Below are positions 1 to 7,190 of a stretch of 17,235 nucleotides of DNA, piece by piece. The notes under the pieces are model-generated. The model did not search any database and was not told the DNA's origin. It worked only from the letters and a program-made list of their open reading frames with translations. Made by a program: the position numbers and the translations under genes. Position 1 is the first letter of the stretch. The number at the start of each line of letters is the position of its first letter. This DNA is from Candidatus Woesearchaeota archaeon (GTDB lineage Archaea; Nanobdellota; Nanobdellia; Woesearchaeales; UBA12501): positions 1-17,235 of the forward strand of contig WJJV01000007.1 in assembly GCA_014729495.1 (NCBI GenBank), read 5' to 3'.

Positions 1-2
1 CT

Positions 3-3000
3 TGTGAGAGTACAAACCACCTTGACACATTCATGTCAGTCAATGTCTATGATGCAGCAAATGGTGATAAGGCAACTCAGGCTATTCCTGCGATATGCAG
101 ACCATCACATTGCGGGATATGCAAGAGCCCAAAGACAATAAGGCTTGACAAAAAATATACTCTGGGGCCTGGCAGCAGTTTCAGGATAAAGAACCTCGGC
201 AACCCTTACAATGGGCAATACCTATGCAGGTGCAACGATAAAGCTGAGTTCAGGATTAAAGAAGTCAGTCTTTGTGATGAGAATGAATGCACAGTTATAC
301 CCATAACAGGAGATTCCCTTAAGGTATATGGTTCTGGAGGGGAGCTTATTGTGCAGGATGGATTCCAGGAGACAAAGGAGATCAACAAGGTCATCATCAA
401 GTTTGATGGATACACAAGCACGTGGATCAGACTGAAGTTCAATCCAACTGCAGACAACGATGAAGATGGATTCCTTTTAGAGGATGACTGCAATGACAAT
501 GATGCTGACATCTATCCTGGAGCAGATGAGATATGCGATGGAAAGAAGAACAACTGCAATGCAGAGGATGAGTCCCTTGACAGGGGATGTGATTCAGACC
601 TTGACAGCTATATAGATGAGAGCAAGGTATGCAAGCAAGGGGCAAGATGCATTGACAACAATGGAAATGAGTTGAGCCCTGCATCAGACTGCCACAGCTG
701 GTGCAATAATCTTGACTGCGCTGATGGCAACCCAAACAGGCATCCAGGGGCAGCAGAGCTGTGCATAGCTGATGGAGACACGAATCTTGTTGATGATGAC
801 TGTGATGGAAGCGTGAATGAAGGATGCGCAGGACAGAGCATAGCAGACTGCGAGAACAATGAAGGAGTGTGGGTTGGGCTTGAGGATGAGACCGGAGGAT
901 GCTGCAAGGCAGAAGATCAGTATTTCACAGCATGGTACTATGTTGTTCCTCATGATGACTTCTCTGCATGCTGGAATGGCAATCCAAGAAAGAATCTGAG
1001 GATAGCTGATTATGGCACACTAAAGAAAGCACTGCATTATAATGGCAGCTGGTACGGGTGCGATGCAGCAGGAACAGGATACTTCACCCATGTATCCTTG
1101 AACAACTTCAATAACGGCGCCAACACAGGAGATGGATTATGCAGGAATATAGGTGATCCAAGCCTTGGATACAGGTACTGTTCTTATGACGGACAGTGGA
1201 AGTCAGCTGACGGAAAGCTCAGCCAGGAAATAAAGAGCGATCCTTCTGGAAGTTCCTTAGAATGCTGTCCTGATGACTATTGCTGGAATGGCACTGCATG
1301 CAAAAAGGGAACCTCTTTATCTCCAGGAGTTGATCTTACTACTTCAGCAGGCAGCTATAAGTGCGTTGAAGGTGCATGGGAGGGAACAGAGATAAAATAT
1401 GATCAGAACAGAGCTGAATCTGCTGAATGCGGACTGCATCAATGCTATTATTTTGATCCTGTTACTGACACAGGAATGTGCGTTCCTGACAGAAATTACA
1501 CAATGGATGATTACTGCAATAATGGAAACTGGACAACAAGGACAGCGATTGTGGCCATGAACCTTCTTAATCTCACAAAGAACCTTGACAGGTCAAGCTA
1601 TACATTGCACTGCGACAGATTCACAAGAGCCCTGAATGATCCTCAGTACTTTGTCGGAAGCACTCCTTACAATGCGACTGAATGGATAATTGGTCCACAG
1701 CAGGTGATGGGATTGTATGGATGCGAGATAGATTGTCCGACTGAAGACTGTCCCTGCCTCAATAACTTCTGCGTGCTTGAATACACTGATCTGGACAGTG
1801 GTGAGAGAAAAGTGGCTTTCGGTGTGTCAACAAACCTTCCTATTGACTCTCCTTCCCCTAACAATTATTATTCTCTTCTGAACATCATTCCAGAGTCAGA
1901 GATAACATATGCAACAGAAGATGATCATTTTGACTTCTGCGACAGTGTCATAGATTCAGGAGAGGACAGGTACATGGGATGCAACAGGTACGATGATCCA
2001 ATACAAGGGACTGAAACAGAGATATGGTACAATCCAGATACTGCAAGCCTGATCTATTCTCCAGATGGAATAACAATGGGAAAGACAGGATTCTCAAAAG
2101 CATTGTATGACTTTGTAACACACCCTATAAATACAATGATAAATTCTCTCTCTAATACAGACCAAACGACCCATGAGTTTGTCCAGAGCCACACATTTGA
2201 CAGGCTTTATGTGAACAAGAAAGGGGCAAAGTCAGTCACAGGATTTGTTGATGAGGAAACTCCTGAGATGCAGGTGATGTACAAGAATTTCTACACAAGC
2301 ATATGCTCAATCATAGATGATATGGAAGACAGGCTGTGCCTTTTCGGAAGCGGCTGCATTGACTGCAATCCAGTTGTTGATGACAGCGGAATGCTCTATC
2401 GCGTGGCCACAGACGATCCTTATGTCATAGGCATTGAGGATTATGATGGAATATGGGATGACCTTACCTCAAAGATAAGAATCACAAAAACAGAACTGGC
2501 GGATCTTGTTAGAGCTGATATACTTGATGAGAATTCAATAACAGCACAGCCCATTGATTGGGAAAACCATGCTGGCATGCCTTACCAGCTGAGCATAAGC
2601 ATACCTGATTCAGATGAGTTTGAGATAAAATCTTATAATTGGGATTTTGGAGATGGAAATAATTTCTATACAACACAAGAATCACGAGGAGAAGAGGTGT
2701 TGTATGTGTTCTCAGAACCAGGAACATACACAACCAGCTTCATCCTTACAGACAGCCTCGGCAGATGGGATAAAGCAGAGAAGGAAATAATAGTTGAAGC
2801 ATATGCTGAAGGAGAGCCTTGCATCACAAATGAGATGTGCCAGAGTGGATTCTGCACAGGAAACATATCAGATCCAGGAGTGTGCACAGACTCCACATGC
2901 AATGACGGACTGAAAGGGCCTCTTGAGACTGACATTGATTGCGGAGGAATATGCACATCAGAAGACAAGAGATGCGATTACGGACAGTCCTGCTCCATAG

Positions 3001-4412
3001 ATGATGACTGCAAAGGGGAGCTTTGCAAAAACGGCATGTGCACTCCTGCAGTAATCACCTGCACAGTCTCAAGCACATGCGAAGAGACATCAGGAGATAA
3101 CAATCAGATATCAGTTTTCAAGATCTCAGGACTTACGAATGCCCACGCAGAGAACTCAACTGAAGACAATTATGACTACCATGTGTGCTGCAGTGTGGAA
3201 GGCGATAGATTAGGGCACAGATGCTATGAAGGAGGCAATGGAGACATTGCTTTGAGGCTTTCAGGCAGCACAAATGCCCATGCCACTGGAAACAAGACAG
3301 ATAGTAGGTATCCAGAAAAAGTATGCTTGTCTGCACAAAAAGGAAGGATACAGTGCGGTGTCAGTGCGCAGTGCGGCCTTGGAGGAGTTGAGATAGTGTC
3401 ATTATCAGGGCTTACAAATGCGCATCTAGGAGACCTGAATGCCTACAGTCTGAAGCTTTGCTGCGGATACTACAGCGTGGGAGATGGCCTCTGCGGAAAC
3501 AATGTTCTTGAGCAGGGAGAAGAATGCGATGACGGAAATACAATGAGTGGTGATGGCTGTGATTCAGACTGCATGCTGGAGTGCGGAAACGGAGAGATTG
3601 AAGGAGCAGAAGAATGTGATGACGGAAACAGGATAGATGATGACGGCTGTGACTCCCAATGCAGGATAGAATGCGGAAATGGAGAGGTTGAAGGAGCAGA
3701 GCAGTGCGATGATGGAAACAATGCAAATGGAGACGGCTGCAATGAGACCTGCGAAGTTGAGCTTTATGATTATCTTGGCCTTCTGCAGGAGTACTGGAGT
3801 CTTGATGAGGGATCAGGAATAACAGCGCAAGGAATCAATGGAAATGATGGGGAGCTTATGAATGATGCTCAGTTCATATCAGAAGGGTATTCTGGCAGTG
3901 CAGTTTACTTTGACGGATCCTATGACAGGATAACAACAGCAGTCATGACAAACCAGACACCAACAAGTCCTGGGCTTACAATGATTGCCTGGGCAAAGCC
4001 AGACCGTCTGCAGGCCACATACAGGAACATCATCAGTACCAACAATGGCGGCAATGACTGGTCCATATTCCAGTACTCTGATACCTGGAGAATTCACACA
4101 GGAGCAAGCAGATGGAACACAGAATTTGAAGTTGATGAGGATCAATGGCAGCATCTTGCAGCTGTCTATGACAATACCAGGGGAAAGATAAGGTTCTACA
4201 AGAACGGGCAGGAGGTGGAATACACATTTGTAGCAGGCCAGACATACACAGACCAGAATACAGGGGCTGTTACTATAGGAGGAAACCCTTATGCTGCAAC
4301 TAATACTTTCTTTGGCACGATCGACGAAGTGCAGGTATACAATGGTGCCCTCTCTGCAGACGATATAATGAACAATTACATATACTGGTCAAAAATAAAA
4401 AACAAGATATAG
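3..4412 (+). CDS. Giant Cys-rich modular surface protein, 5' end outside window (PKD, DUF4215, LamG-like)
   Basis: The frame is open from the first codon in the window (Cys at 3-5) through the ATG at 33 with no stop, so the gene very probably begins upstream and ATG 33 is internal. Residue numbers here count from that ATG. Visible modules: two MopE-like Asp-rich calcium/metal motifs (about 141-188 and 228-266, with D-x-D-x-D-G and 'PGA-E-C' signatures); a long Cys-rich stretch of no family I recognise (about 270-830); a PKD domain (about 840-925, signature WDFGDG at 870); an E-T-D-I-D-C-G-G cysteine module (about 930-1008); three 'LSG-T-NAH' repeats (about 1010-1150); three 30-residue DUF4215/Myxococcus-type Cys repeats (1154-1243); and a LamG/concanavalin-like domain to the end (about 1250-1450, ending in the 'GTIDEVQVYN' motif typical of Laminin_G_3). 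No C-terminal membrane helix is present. Known families imply an extracellular, probably adhesive or carbohydrate-binding role; ligand and anchoring are unknown. Confidence 0.93.
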   Translation, partial: CESTNHLDTFMSVNVYDAANGDKATQAIPAICRPSHCGICKSPKTIRLDKKYTLGPGSSFRIKNLGNPYNGQYLCRCNDKAEFRIKEVSLCDENECTVIPITGDSLKVYGSGGELIVQDGFQETKEINKVIIKFDGYTSTWIRLKFNPTADNDEDGFLLEDDCNDNDADIYPGADEICDGKKNNCNAEDESLDRGCDSDLDSYIDESKVCKQGARCIDNNGNELSPASDCHSWCNNLDCADGNPNRHPGAAELCIADGDTNLVDDDCDGSVNEGCAGQSIADCENNEGVWVGLEDETGGCCKAEDQYFTAWYYVVPHDDFSACWNGNPRKNLRIADYGTLKKALHYNGSWYGCDAAGTGYFTHVSLNNFNNGANTGDGLCRNIGDPSLGYRYCSYDGQWKSADGKLSQEIKSDPSGSSLECCPDDYCWNGTACKKGTSLSPGVDLTTSAGSYKCVEGAWEGTEIKYDQNRAESAECGLHQCYYFDPVTDTGMCVPDRNYTMDDYCNNGNWTTRTAIVAMNLLNLTKNLDRSSYTLHCDRFTRALNDPQYFVGSTPYNATEWIIGPQQVMGLYGCEIDCPTEDCPCLNNFCVLEYTDLDSGERKVAFGVSTNLPIDSPSPNNYYSLLNIIPESEITYATEDDHFDFCDSVIDSGEDRYMGCNRYDDPIQGTETEIWYNPDTASLIYSPDGITMGKTGFSKALYDFVTHPINTMINSLSNTDQTTHEFVQSHTFDRLYVNKKGAKSVTGFVDEETPEMQVMYKNFYTSICSIIDDMEDRLCLFGSGCIDCNPVVDDSGMLYRVATDDPYVIGIEDYDGIWDDLTSKIRITKTELADLVRADILDENSITAQPIDWENHAGMPYQLSISIPDSDEFEIKSYNWDFGDGNNFYTTQESRGEEVLYVFSEPGTYTTSFILTDSLGRWDKAEKEIIVEAYAEGEPCITNEMCQSGFCTGNISDPGVCTDSTCNDGLKGPLETDIDCGGICTSEDKRCDYGQSCSIDDDCKGELCKNGMCTPAVITCTVSSTCEETSGDNNQISVFKISGLTNAHAENSTEDNYDYHVCCSVEGDRLGHRCYEGGNGDIALRLSGSTNAHATGNKTDSRYPEKVCLSAQKGRIQCGVSAQCGLGGVEIVSLSGLTNAHLGDLNAYSLKLCCGYYSVGDGLCGNNVLEQGEECDDGNTMSGDGCDSDCMLECGNGEIEGAEECDDGNRIDDDGCDSQCRIECGNGEVEGAEQCDDGNNANGDGCNETCEVELYDYLGLLQEYWSLDEGSGITAQGINGNDGELMNDAQFISEGYSGSAVYFDGSYDRITTAVMTNQTPTSPGLTMIAWAKPDRLQATYRNIISTNNGGNDWSIFQYSDTWRIHTGASRWNTEFEVDEDQWQHLAAVYDNTRGKIRFYKNGQEVEYTFVAGQTYTDQNTGAVTIGGNPYAATNTFFGTIDEVQVYNGALSADDIMNNYIYWSKIKNKI
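3060..3477 (+). repeat. Three tandem 'LSG-T-NAH' Cys-repeat units inside the first gene
   Basis: The coding sequence carries three related units whose Asn-Ala-His codons start at 3138, 3273 and 3417, that is 45 and 48 codons apart. Each has a hydrophobic strand leading into L-S-G-(L/S)-T-NAH (the first copy begins I-S-G), then a variable 10-15 residue segment, then Tyr and a K/H-V/L-C-C end. The middle unit has V-C-L where the others have C-C, so it lacks one of the paired cysteines. I have the impression that similar units occur in other DPANN surface proteins, but I know no named domain for them. Confidence 0.8.
3492..3761 (+). repeat. Three 90-bp repeats encoding DUF4215-type Cys repeats
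   Basis: Three units of exactly 90 bp (starting at the Cys codons 3492, 3582 and 3672) encode C-G-N-(N/G)...E-(E/Q)-C-D-D-G-N...D-G-C...C. This matches the DUF4215 / Myxococcus cysteine-rich repeat, in which the cysteines form internal disulfides. Units 2 and 3 are closest to each other, which suggests a recent tandem duplication. They sit directly before the LamG-like domain and may act as a rigid spacer. Confidence 0.9.
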
Positions 4413-4417
4413 GTGAT
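4411..4417 (+). promoter_or_regulatory. Shine-Dalgarno AGGTGAT that decides the start at 4422
   Basis: AGGTGAT is complementary to the archaeal 16S 3' end and lies 4 nt before ATG 4422. It overlaps the stop codon of the preceding gene (TAG 4410-4412). The GTG at 4413 is part of this site, so it is unlikely to be the start codon. The arrangement indicates co-translation with the upstream gene. Confidence 0.8.
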
Positions 4418-4421
4418 AAGA

Positions 4422-5183
4422 ATGAAACTTGAAATCAATATTGAGAAGAAGTATGCATGGCTTCTTGTGGCAATGGCTGTGATGGTCAGCGCAGGGATAT
4501 TTGCTATTGCCCAGACTTCCCCAAGCAGTCTTGGTGTATGGCATACACTGCAGAGCATCTCAAAGGACAGCTCTGGAGCAGTGAGTGTCGATGCTGACGG
4601 CAATGGGGTAATAGACTCTGCAGAGGGATGGAGGCTCCTGGCAAGAGGATCAGACTATACAGAAGAGGCAAGGATAACCCTTGACTCAACAGGAGTTGAC
4701 TTCACTACAGATGCTCAAGAGAGGTTTAACACTCAAGAGGTCAATGTATTTGGCTTTGAATGGCCTGTATATGCGCCGAGAGAAATACTCTTTGTTGTTG
4801 AAAACCCTCTTGAGAATGGATTCTGTGTTGGAGGAACAGGAATCCTTGACCTGGAAGGAGACGGAGGCTGGGACTATACAGCATGCACAGACTACAGATA
4901 CAATGGCAACACGCTCATAGCGACTGAGAAGACAGATCAGCGCAACTGGATAAGGCTGAACATAAACGGAGTTGCGATGGAGAACTGCCCGGATATACTC
5001 AATAACAGGATGGCAGAAGCACCTGCAAGCGGAACATGGGGAAGAAGGCATAATGGAGTGTCATGTCTTTACACTAAAGGAACCTCTGATGGATGGAATA
5101 ATGACCTCACATCACTCACAATAGAGGAATACGACCACAGCGATGATTATGGGGCATGGAAATGGGAAATATGGTACAGGTGA
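4422..5183 (+). CDS. Small secreted or N-terminally anchored protein with an EF-hand-type calcium loop
   Basis: This 253-residue protein starts at ATG 4422, chosen because of the SD site at 4411-4417. Residues about 12-33 form a hydrophobic segment ending in A-I-A-Q, which could be a signal peptide cleaved after Ala or a membrane anchor. Residues 57-68 (D-A-D-G-N-G-V-I-D-S-A-E) fit the 12-residue EF-hand loop at every key position: Asp 1, Asp 3, Asn 5, Gly 6, Ile 8, Asp 9, Glu 12. Such loops occur in EF-hand and dockerin-like calcium-binding segments, but only one loop is seen here. The rest is a Trp- and Asp-rich region with four cysteines and no family I recognise. It is only 9 nt from the upstream gene, so it probably shares its transcript. 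A calcium-dependent partner of the upstream surface protein is a reasonable inference only. Confidence 0.85.
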   Translation: MKLEINIEKKYAWLLVAMAVMVSAGIFAIAQTSPSSLGVWHTLQSISKDSSGAVSVDADGNGVIDSAEGWRLLARGSDYTEEARITLDSTGVDFTTDAQERFNTQEVNVFGFEWPVYAPREILFVVENPLENGFCVGGTGILDLEGDGGWDYTACTDYRYNGNTLIATEKTDQRNWIRLNINGVAMENCPDILNNRMAEAPASGTWGRRHNGVSCLYTKGTSDGWNNDLTSLTIEEYDHSDDYGAWKWEIWYR

Positions 5184-5223
5184 TATAATAATCAGCTGAA
5201 AACAACTCAATTCAAATCCGCAA

Positions 5224-5245
5224 CCTTTTTATTCTATTTTCTTTT
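5224..5245 (+). promoter_or_regulatory. TATA-like box for a probable leaderless transcript
   Basis: The gap contains a T-rich stretch (CCTTTTTATTC and following) centred near 5230, about 26 nt upstream of ATG 5257. No GGTG or GGAG sequence precedes that ATG. The distance equals the usual archaeal TATA-to-start-site spacing, so transcription would begin at or next to the ATG, giving a leaderless mRNA. The same T-run could also end transcripts from the gene before it. Confidence 0.5.
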
Positions 5246-5256
5246 GATTGTGCATT

Positions 5257-6558
5257 ATGGCATCAAAAAGAGGCATGATCAGTAGATTACCTGTTCTCAG
5301 CATGAGCAGGAAGTCCCAGCTCACAGCTTTCATGCTCATAGGAATCTTAATGCTTGCAATCTTTGGATTCCTTTATTTCATATCAAACCAGTCAGTCACC
5401 TCAGATACAGATACCAGACTAGAGGAAGCAGAAGAGGCAATAAGAGACACAAATATACTCAGGCAGTACATTACCCTGTGCCTGAGGGATAACCTGAAAG
5501 AAGCCCTGATTCTTGCAGGTCAGCAGGGAGGAAGGATAGAACCGCCTGCAGAGTATGCTGAGCTGGATGGTAACATGATAGGGTATGGAATAACACAAAA
5601 GCAGTTTGATAGAGAATATCCTGGACCTCCTGCTTATCCCTGCGTTAATGCTCCAGCAACGACATCCTACCCATGCTCGTCTAATCCTAATAATCTTCTC
5701 TCTCCAAAGAAGTTCTTTCCATTCGGAGAGATAAACCTGACTCCATTGTGCGATCCTGATGGCCTTAATTCTCCTGCTGGAGGGGGCAGGCCGTGCCCTA
5801 CAGGAACTTATGGTGAAAATTCTATCCAGGAAAGAATCAAAGGCTTCATTGAGGCGAACATAGGAGAGTGCATAAATCTCACACCTCTTGAGCAGTCAAC
5901 AGGTTTTGGCATAGAGAACGGAAGCCCTAATGTATCTGTGCTTTTTGGAGAAGAGGAAGTGATAGCCAGGATAACATACCCACTCAATGTCACATTCGGA
6001 ACAGAGAGCTCAATACAGCTGTTCAACTACCAGACAAGCCTGCCAGTGAGACTCAAGAAAGTATACGGGCTTGCATACTATATTGCCAGCCTTGATACCT
6101 ATGACCTTGAATTCAGCCCAGAAGAGGATTTCAGCGATTACCTCTATTTCAACAGGCCTGTCCTTCCGCCAATGAATGTCAGTCAGTATCCTGCAGACTC
6201 AGGCGGAACAATAATACAGGTGAATGATTCTGCATCAATGATAGAAGGCAGCATATACACATTCAGGTTCGCTGTTGCAAACAGGCATCCTGCACTTGAT
6301 CCAGTTCCTGATGCGAGTGTGAATGAGGACCAGACAATAACAATCAGCACTGCTGCATATGACCCTGATGACAATGACATGCTCTCATGGGATGTGACAG
6401 GATGGAAAGATGGATCCTGGAGCGCCTCTGGAGGATCCATTTCTGTGTCAACAGCAGCAGACGATGCAGGTAACCATGAAATAACAGTACATGTATGCGA
6501 TGGCTCAGGAGCGTGCGACTCCCAGGATGTTGAGATAGAAGTGAACAGCATAGCATGA
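5257..6558 (+). CDS. N-terminally anchored DPANN-type membrane protein with a C-terminal cadherin/Ig-like domain
   Basis: This is a 433-residue protein if started at ATG 5257; ATG 5275 and ATG 5302 are alternatives. I chose 5257 because it fits the TATA spacing and a TTG start at 5248 has no support. Residues about 20-43 form one hydrophobic helix preceded by Arg/Lys, so the chain should point outwards. A short helix follows with an L-R-Q-Y-I-T-L-C-L...A-G-Q-Q-G-G pattern (about 68-93). I recall this as recurring in uncharacterised archaeal, mainly DPANN, membrane proteins. A middle beta-rich region contains 'LPVRLKKVY' and several cysteines. The C-terminus (about 344-433) has V-N-E-D-Q-T-I-T-I...A-Y-D-P-D-D-N-D, typical of bacterial/archaeal cadherin-like or Ig-like domains. 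The role is unknown; an envelope scaffold is likely. Confidence 0.87.
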   Translation: MASKRGMISRLPVLSMSRKSQLTAFMLIGILMLAIFGFLYFISNQSVTSDTDTRLEEAEEAIRDTNILRQYITLCLRDNLKEALILAGQQGGRIEPPAEYAELDGNMIGYGITQKQFDREYPGPPAYPCVNAPATTSYPCSSNPNNLLSPKKFFPFGEINLTPLCDPDGLNSPAGGGRPCPTGTYGENSIQERIKGFIEANIGECINLTPLEQSTGFGIENGSPNVSVLFGEEEVIARITYPLNVTFGTESSIQLFNYQTSLPVRLKKVYGLAYYIASLDTYDLEFSPEEDFSDYLYFNRPVLPPMNVSQYPADSGGTIIQVNDSASMIEGSIYTFRFAVANRHPALDPVPDASVNEDQTITISTAAYDPDDNDMLSWDVTGWKDGSWSASGGSISVSTAADDAGNHEITVHVCDGSGACDSQDVEIEVNSIA

Positions 6559-6587
6559 ATTGTACTGGTTTCTTAGAGTTTATCAAA

Positions 6588-6652
6588 TTTCTTCCTGGCC
6601 TCTCTGATATGATGCTGCTAACGCAATGTCGGAGAGGTGGCAAAAGTTTTTA
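6588..6652. repeat. Stem-loop repeat, copy 1
   Basis: The unit has a conserved 5' flank TTTCTTCCTG, a core from GCC 6598 to GGC 6641 (44 nt), and an AAAAGTTTTT tail. Arms 6599-6609 and 6627-6637 pair over 11 bp with two G-U wobbles. Copies 2 and 3 follow at 81 and 84 bp. Strand is uncertain because the hairpin is nearly symmetrical; the T-run favours transcription on the + strand. Confidence 0.75.
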
Positions 6653-6668
6653 GGGGATTGTCTTAACG

Positions 6669-6733
6669 TTTCTTCATAGCCTCGCCAATAAGATGCTGTT
6701 AATGCTATATTGGCGAGGTGGCGAAAGCTTTTT
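6669..6733. repeat. Stem-loop repeat, copy 2
   Basis: The core runs from GCC 6679 to GGC 6722, the same 44-nt length as copy 1. Arms CCTCGCCAATA (6680-6690) and TATTGGCGAGG (6708-6718) pair perfectly over 11 bp around a 17-nt loop. Relative to copy 1, two stem positions have changed on both arms and kept pairing. The conserved TTTCTTC flank and an AAAGCTTTTT tail are present. Confidence 0.8.
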
Positions 6734-6752
6734 GTGTTTGTTTACCCTGCAT

Positions 6753-6815
6753 TTTCTTCCTAGCCTCTCCGATAAGCGCAGCAAATCCGGCCACGGAGAG
6801 GTGGCACTATCTTTT
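6753..6815. repeat. Stem-loop repeat, copy 3 (most divergent)
   Basis: The core runs from 6763 to 6805 (43 nt) behind the same TTTCTTCC flank. Arms CCTCTCCG (6764-6771) and CGGAGAGG (6794-6801) pair over 8 bp. The loop differs from copies 1 and 2, while the outer GCCTC and GAGGTGGC are kept. The tail is shorter (ATCTTTT). Confidence 0.72.
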
Positions 6816-6995
6816 GGCTTTAGCTAGGCAGCAACAAGGATGAGTACTGAGTGCAGAGGGAAAATGCGTTACAAAGTTCGCATTTTCCCTTTGCGAATAG
6901 GGCAAGGCCGAACGTAGTGAGGTCTTGACCGTGTACGAAACCAATGTTGCTGCTGCCTTATAAGTTATAAGATCTCCTTCTGCCTGCATTAACAT
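6807..6995 (-). CDS. Possible 62-residue antisense ORF with a good SD (doubtful)
   Basis: On the minus strand AAGGAGGATT (about 7005-6996) lies just before ATG 6995 and 9 nt before a second in-frame ATG at 6989, an appropriate SD distance for the latter. The ORF ends with TAG at 6809-6807, directly beside repeat copy 3. The peptide has no motif I recognise, carries a C-C-C triplet near its basic C-terminus, and is mostly encoded by the arms of long hairpins. That makes it more likely a by-product of a folded element than a gene. It would be the only minus-strand gene in the window. Confidence 0.2.
   Translation of the reverse strand: MLMQAEGDLITYKAAATLVSYTVKTSLRSALPYSQRENANFVTHFPSALSTHPCCCLAKAKR
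6827..6954. ncRNA. Folded element: outer stem enclosing two hairpins (candidate structured RNA or palindromic element)
   Basis: GCAGCAACA (6828-6836) pairs with TGTTGCTGC (6945-6953). Inside lies a long hairpin with arms 6852-6868 and 6879-6895: 17 bp, of which 12 consecutive pairs (6857-6868/6879-6890) are perfect and two outer pairs are G-U, around a 10-nt loop. A second hairpin has arms CAAGGCC (6903-6909) and GGTCTTG (6921-6927) and tandem G-A mismatches at the top. The result is a branched, three-way-junction-like fold of about 128 nt. I recognise no known RNA family. It may be a small RNA, a regulatory leader or trailer, or a mobile palindromic element. Confidence 0.45.
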
Positions 6996-7190
6996 AATCC
7001 TCCTTTTTCTGCTGCTGCTATGATAATAAACATATCTTAACTTCCATTATTGTTATTGCATATTCAAACAGTTCTCTTGCTGCATTTATTGTATTTTTTC
7101 TTTATATAGATTTAATAGGGCTATCCACCACAATATTTTTAAATAATGTATGGTTCAAAAACACTTATTTTATGCAAAAGCGGTGAATAA
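6955..7190 (+). promoter_or_regulatory. A/T-rich upstream region with two TATA-like boxes for the 1877-residue gene
   Basis: The 632-bp gap 6559-7190 has no convincing gene on the + strand. Its left part holds the stem-loop repeats and folded element; this right part is A/T-rich. Two TATA-like boxes are visible: CTTTATATAGA (about 7100-7110) and ATATTTTTAAAT (about 7134-7145). The second would place the transcript start near 7165, giving a leader of about 25 nt that includes the SD at 7182. The first box is nearly palindromic and might also serve the minus strand. Confidence 0.5.
7182..7186 (+). promoter_or_regulatory. Shine-Dalgarno GGTGA before ATG 7191
   Basis: GGTGA followed by ATAA and ATG 7191 gives a 4-nt spacing, as at the gene starting at 4422. 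It fixes the start of this very long gene, and the signal peptide that follows agrees. Confidence 0.75.

Noticed and set aside
33..35. ATG 33 as the true start of the first gene
   Set aside because: The frame is open to the left edge with Cys-containing sequence, no signal peptide follows ATG 33, and no SD precedes it.
4413..4421. GTG 4413 as an alternative start of the small EF-hand-loop protein
   Set aside because: This GTG is part of the AGGTGAT ribosome site that serves ATG 4422.
5248..5256. TTG 5248 as the start of the N-terminally anchored protein
   Set aside because: It adds only Met-Cys-Ile, has no SD, and ATG 5257 fits the TATA spacing.
6588..6815. A short CRISPR array
   Set aside because: The units differ inside the stem and loop, the repeats are not identical, only three exist, and no cas gene is near.
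6588..6960. tRNA genes or integron attC sites
   Set aside because: No T-arm (GGTTCRA) or cloverleaf could be made, and the GTTRRRY/RYYYAAC core pair of attC sites is not in place around the stems.
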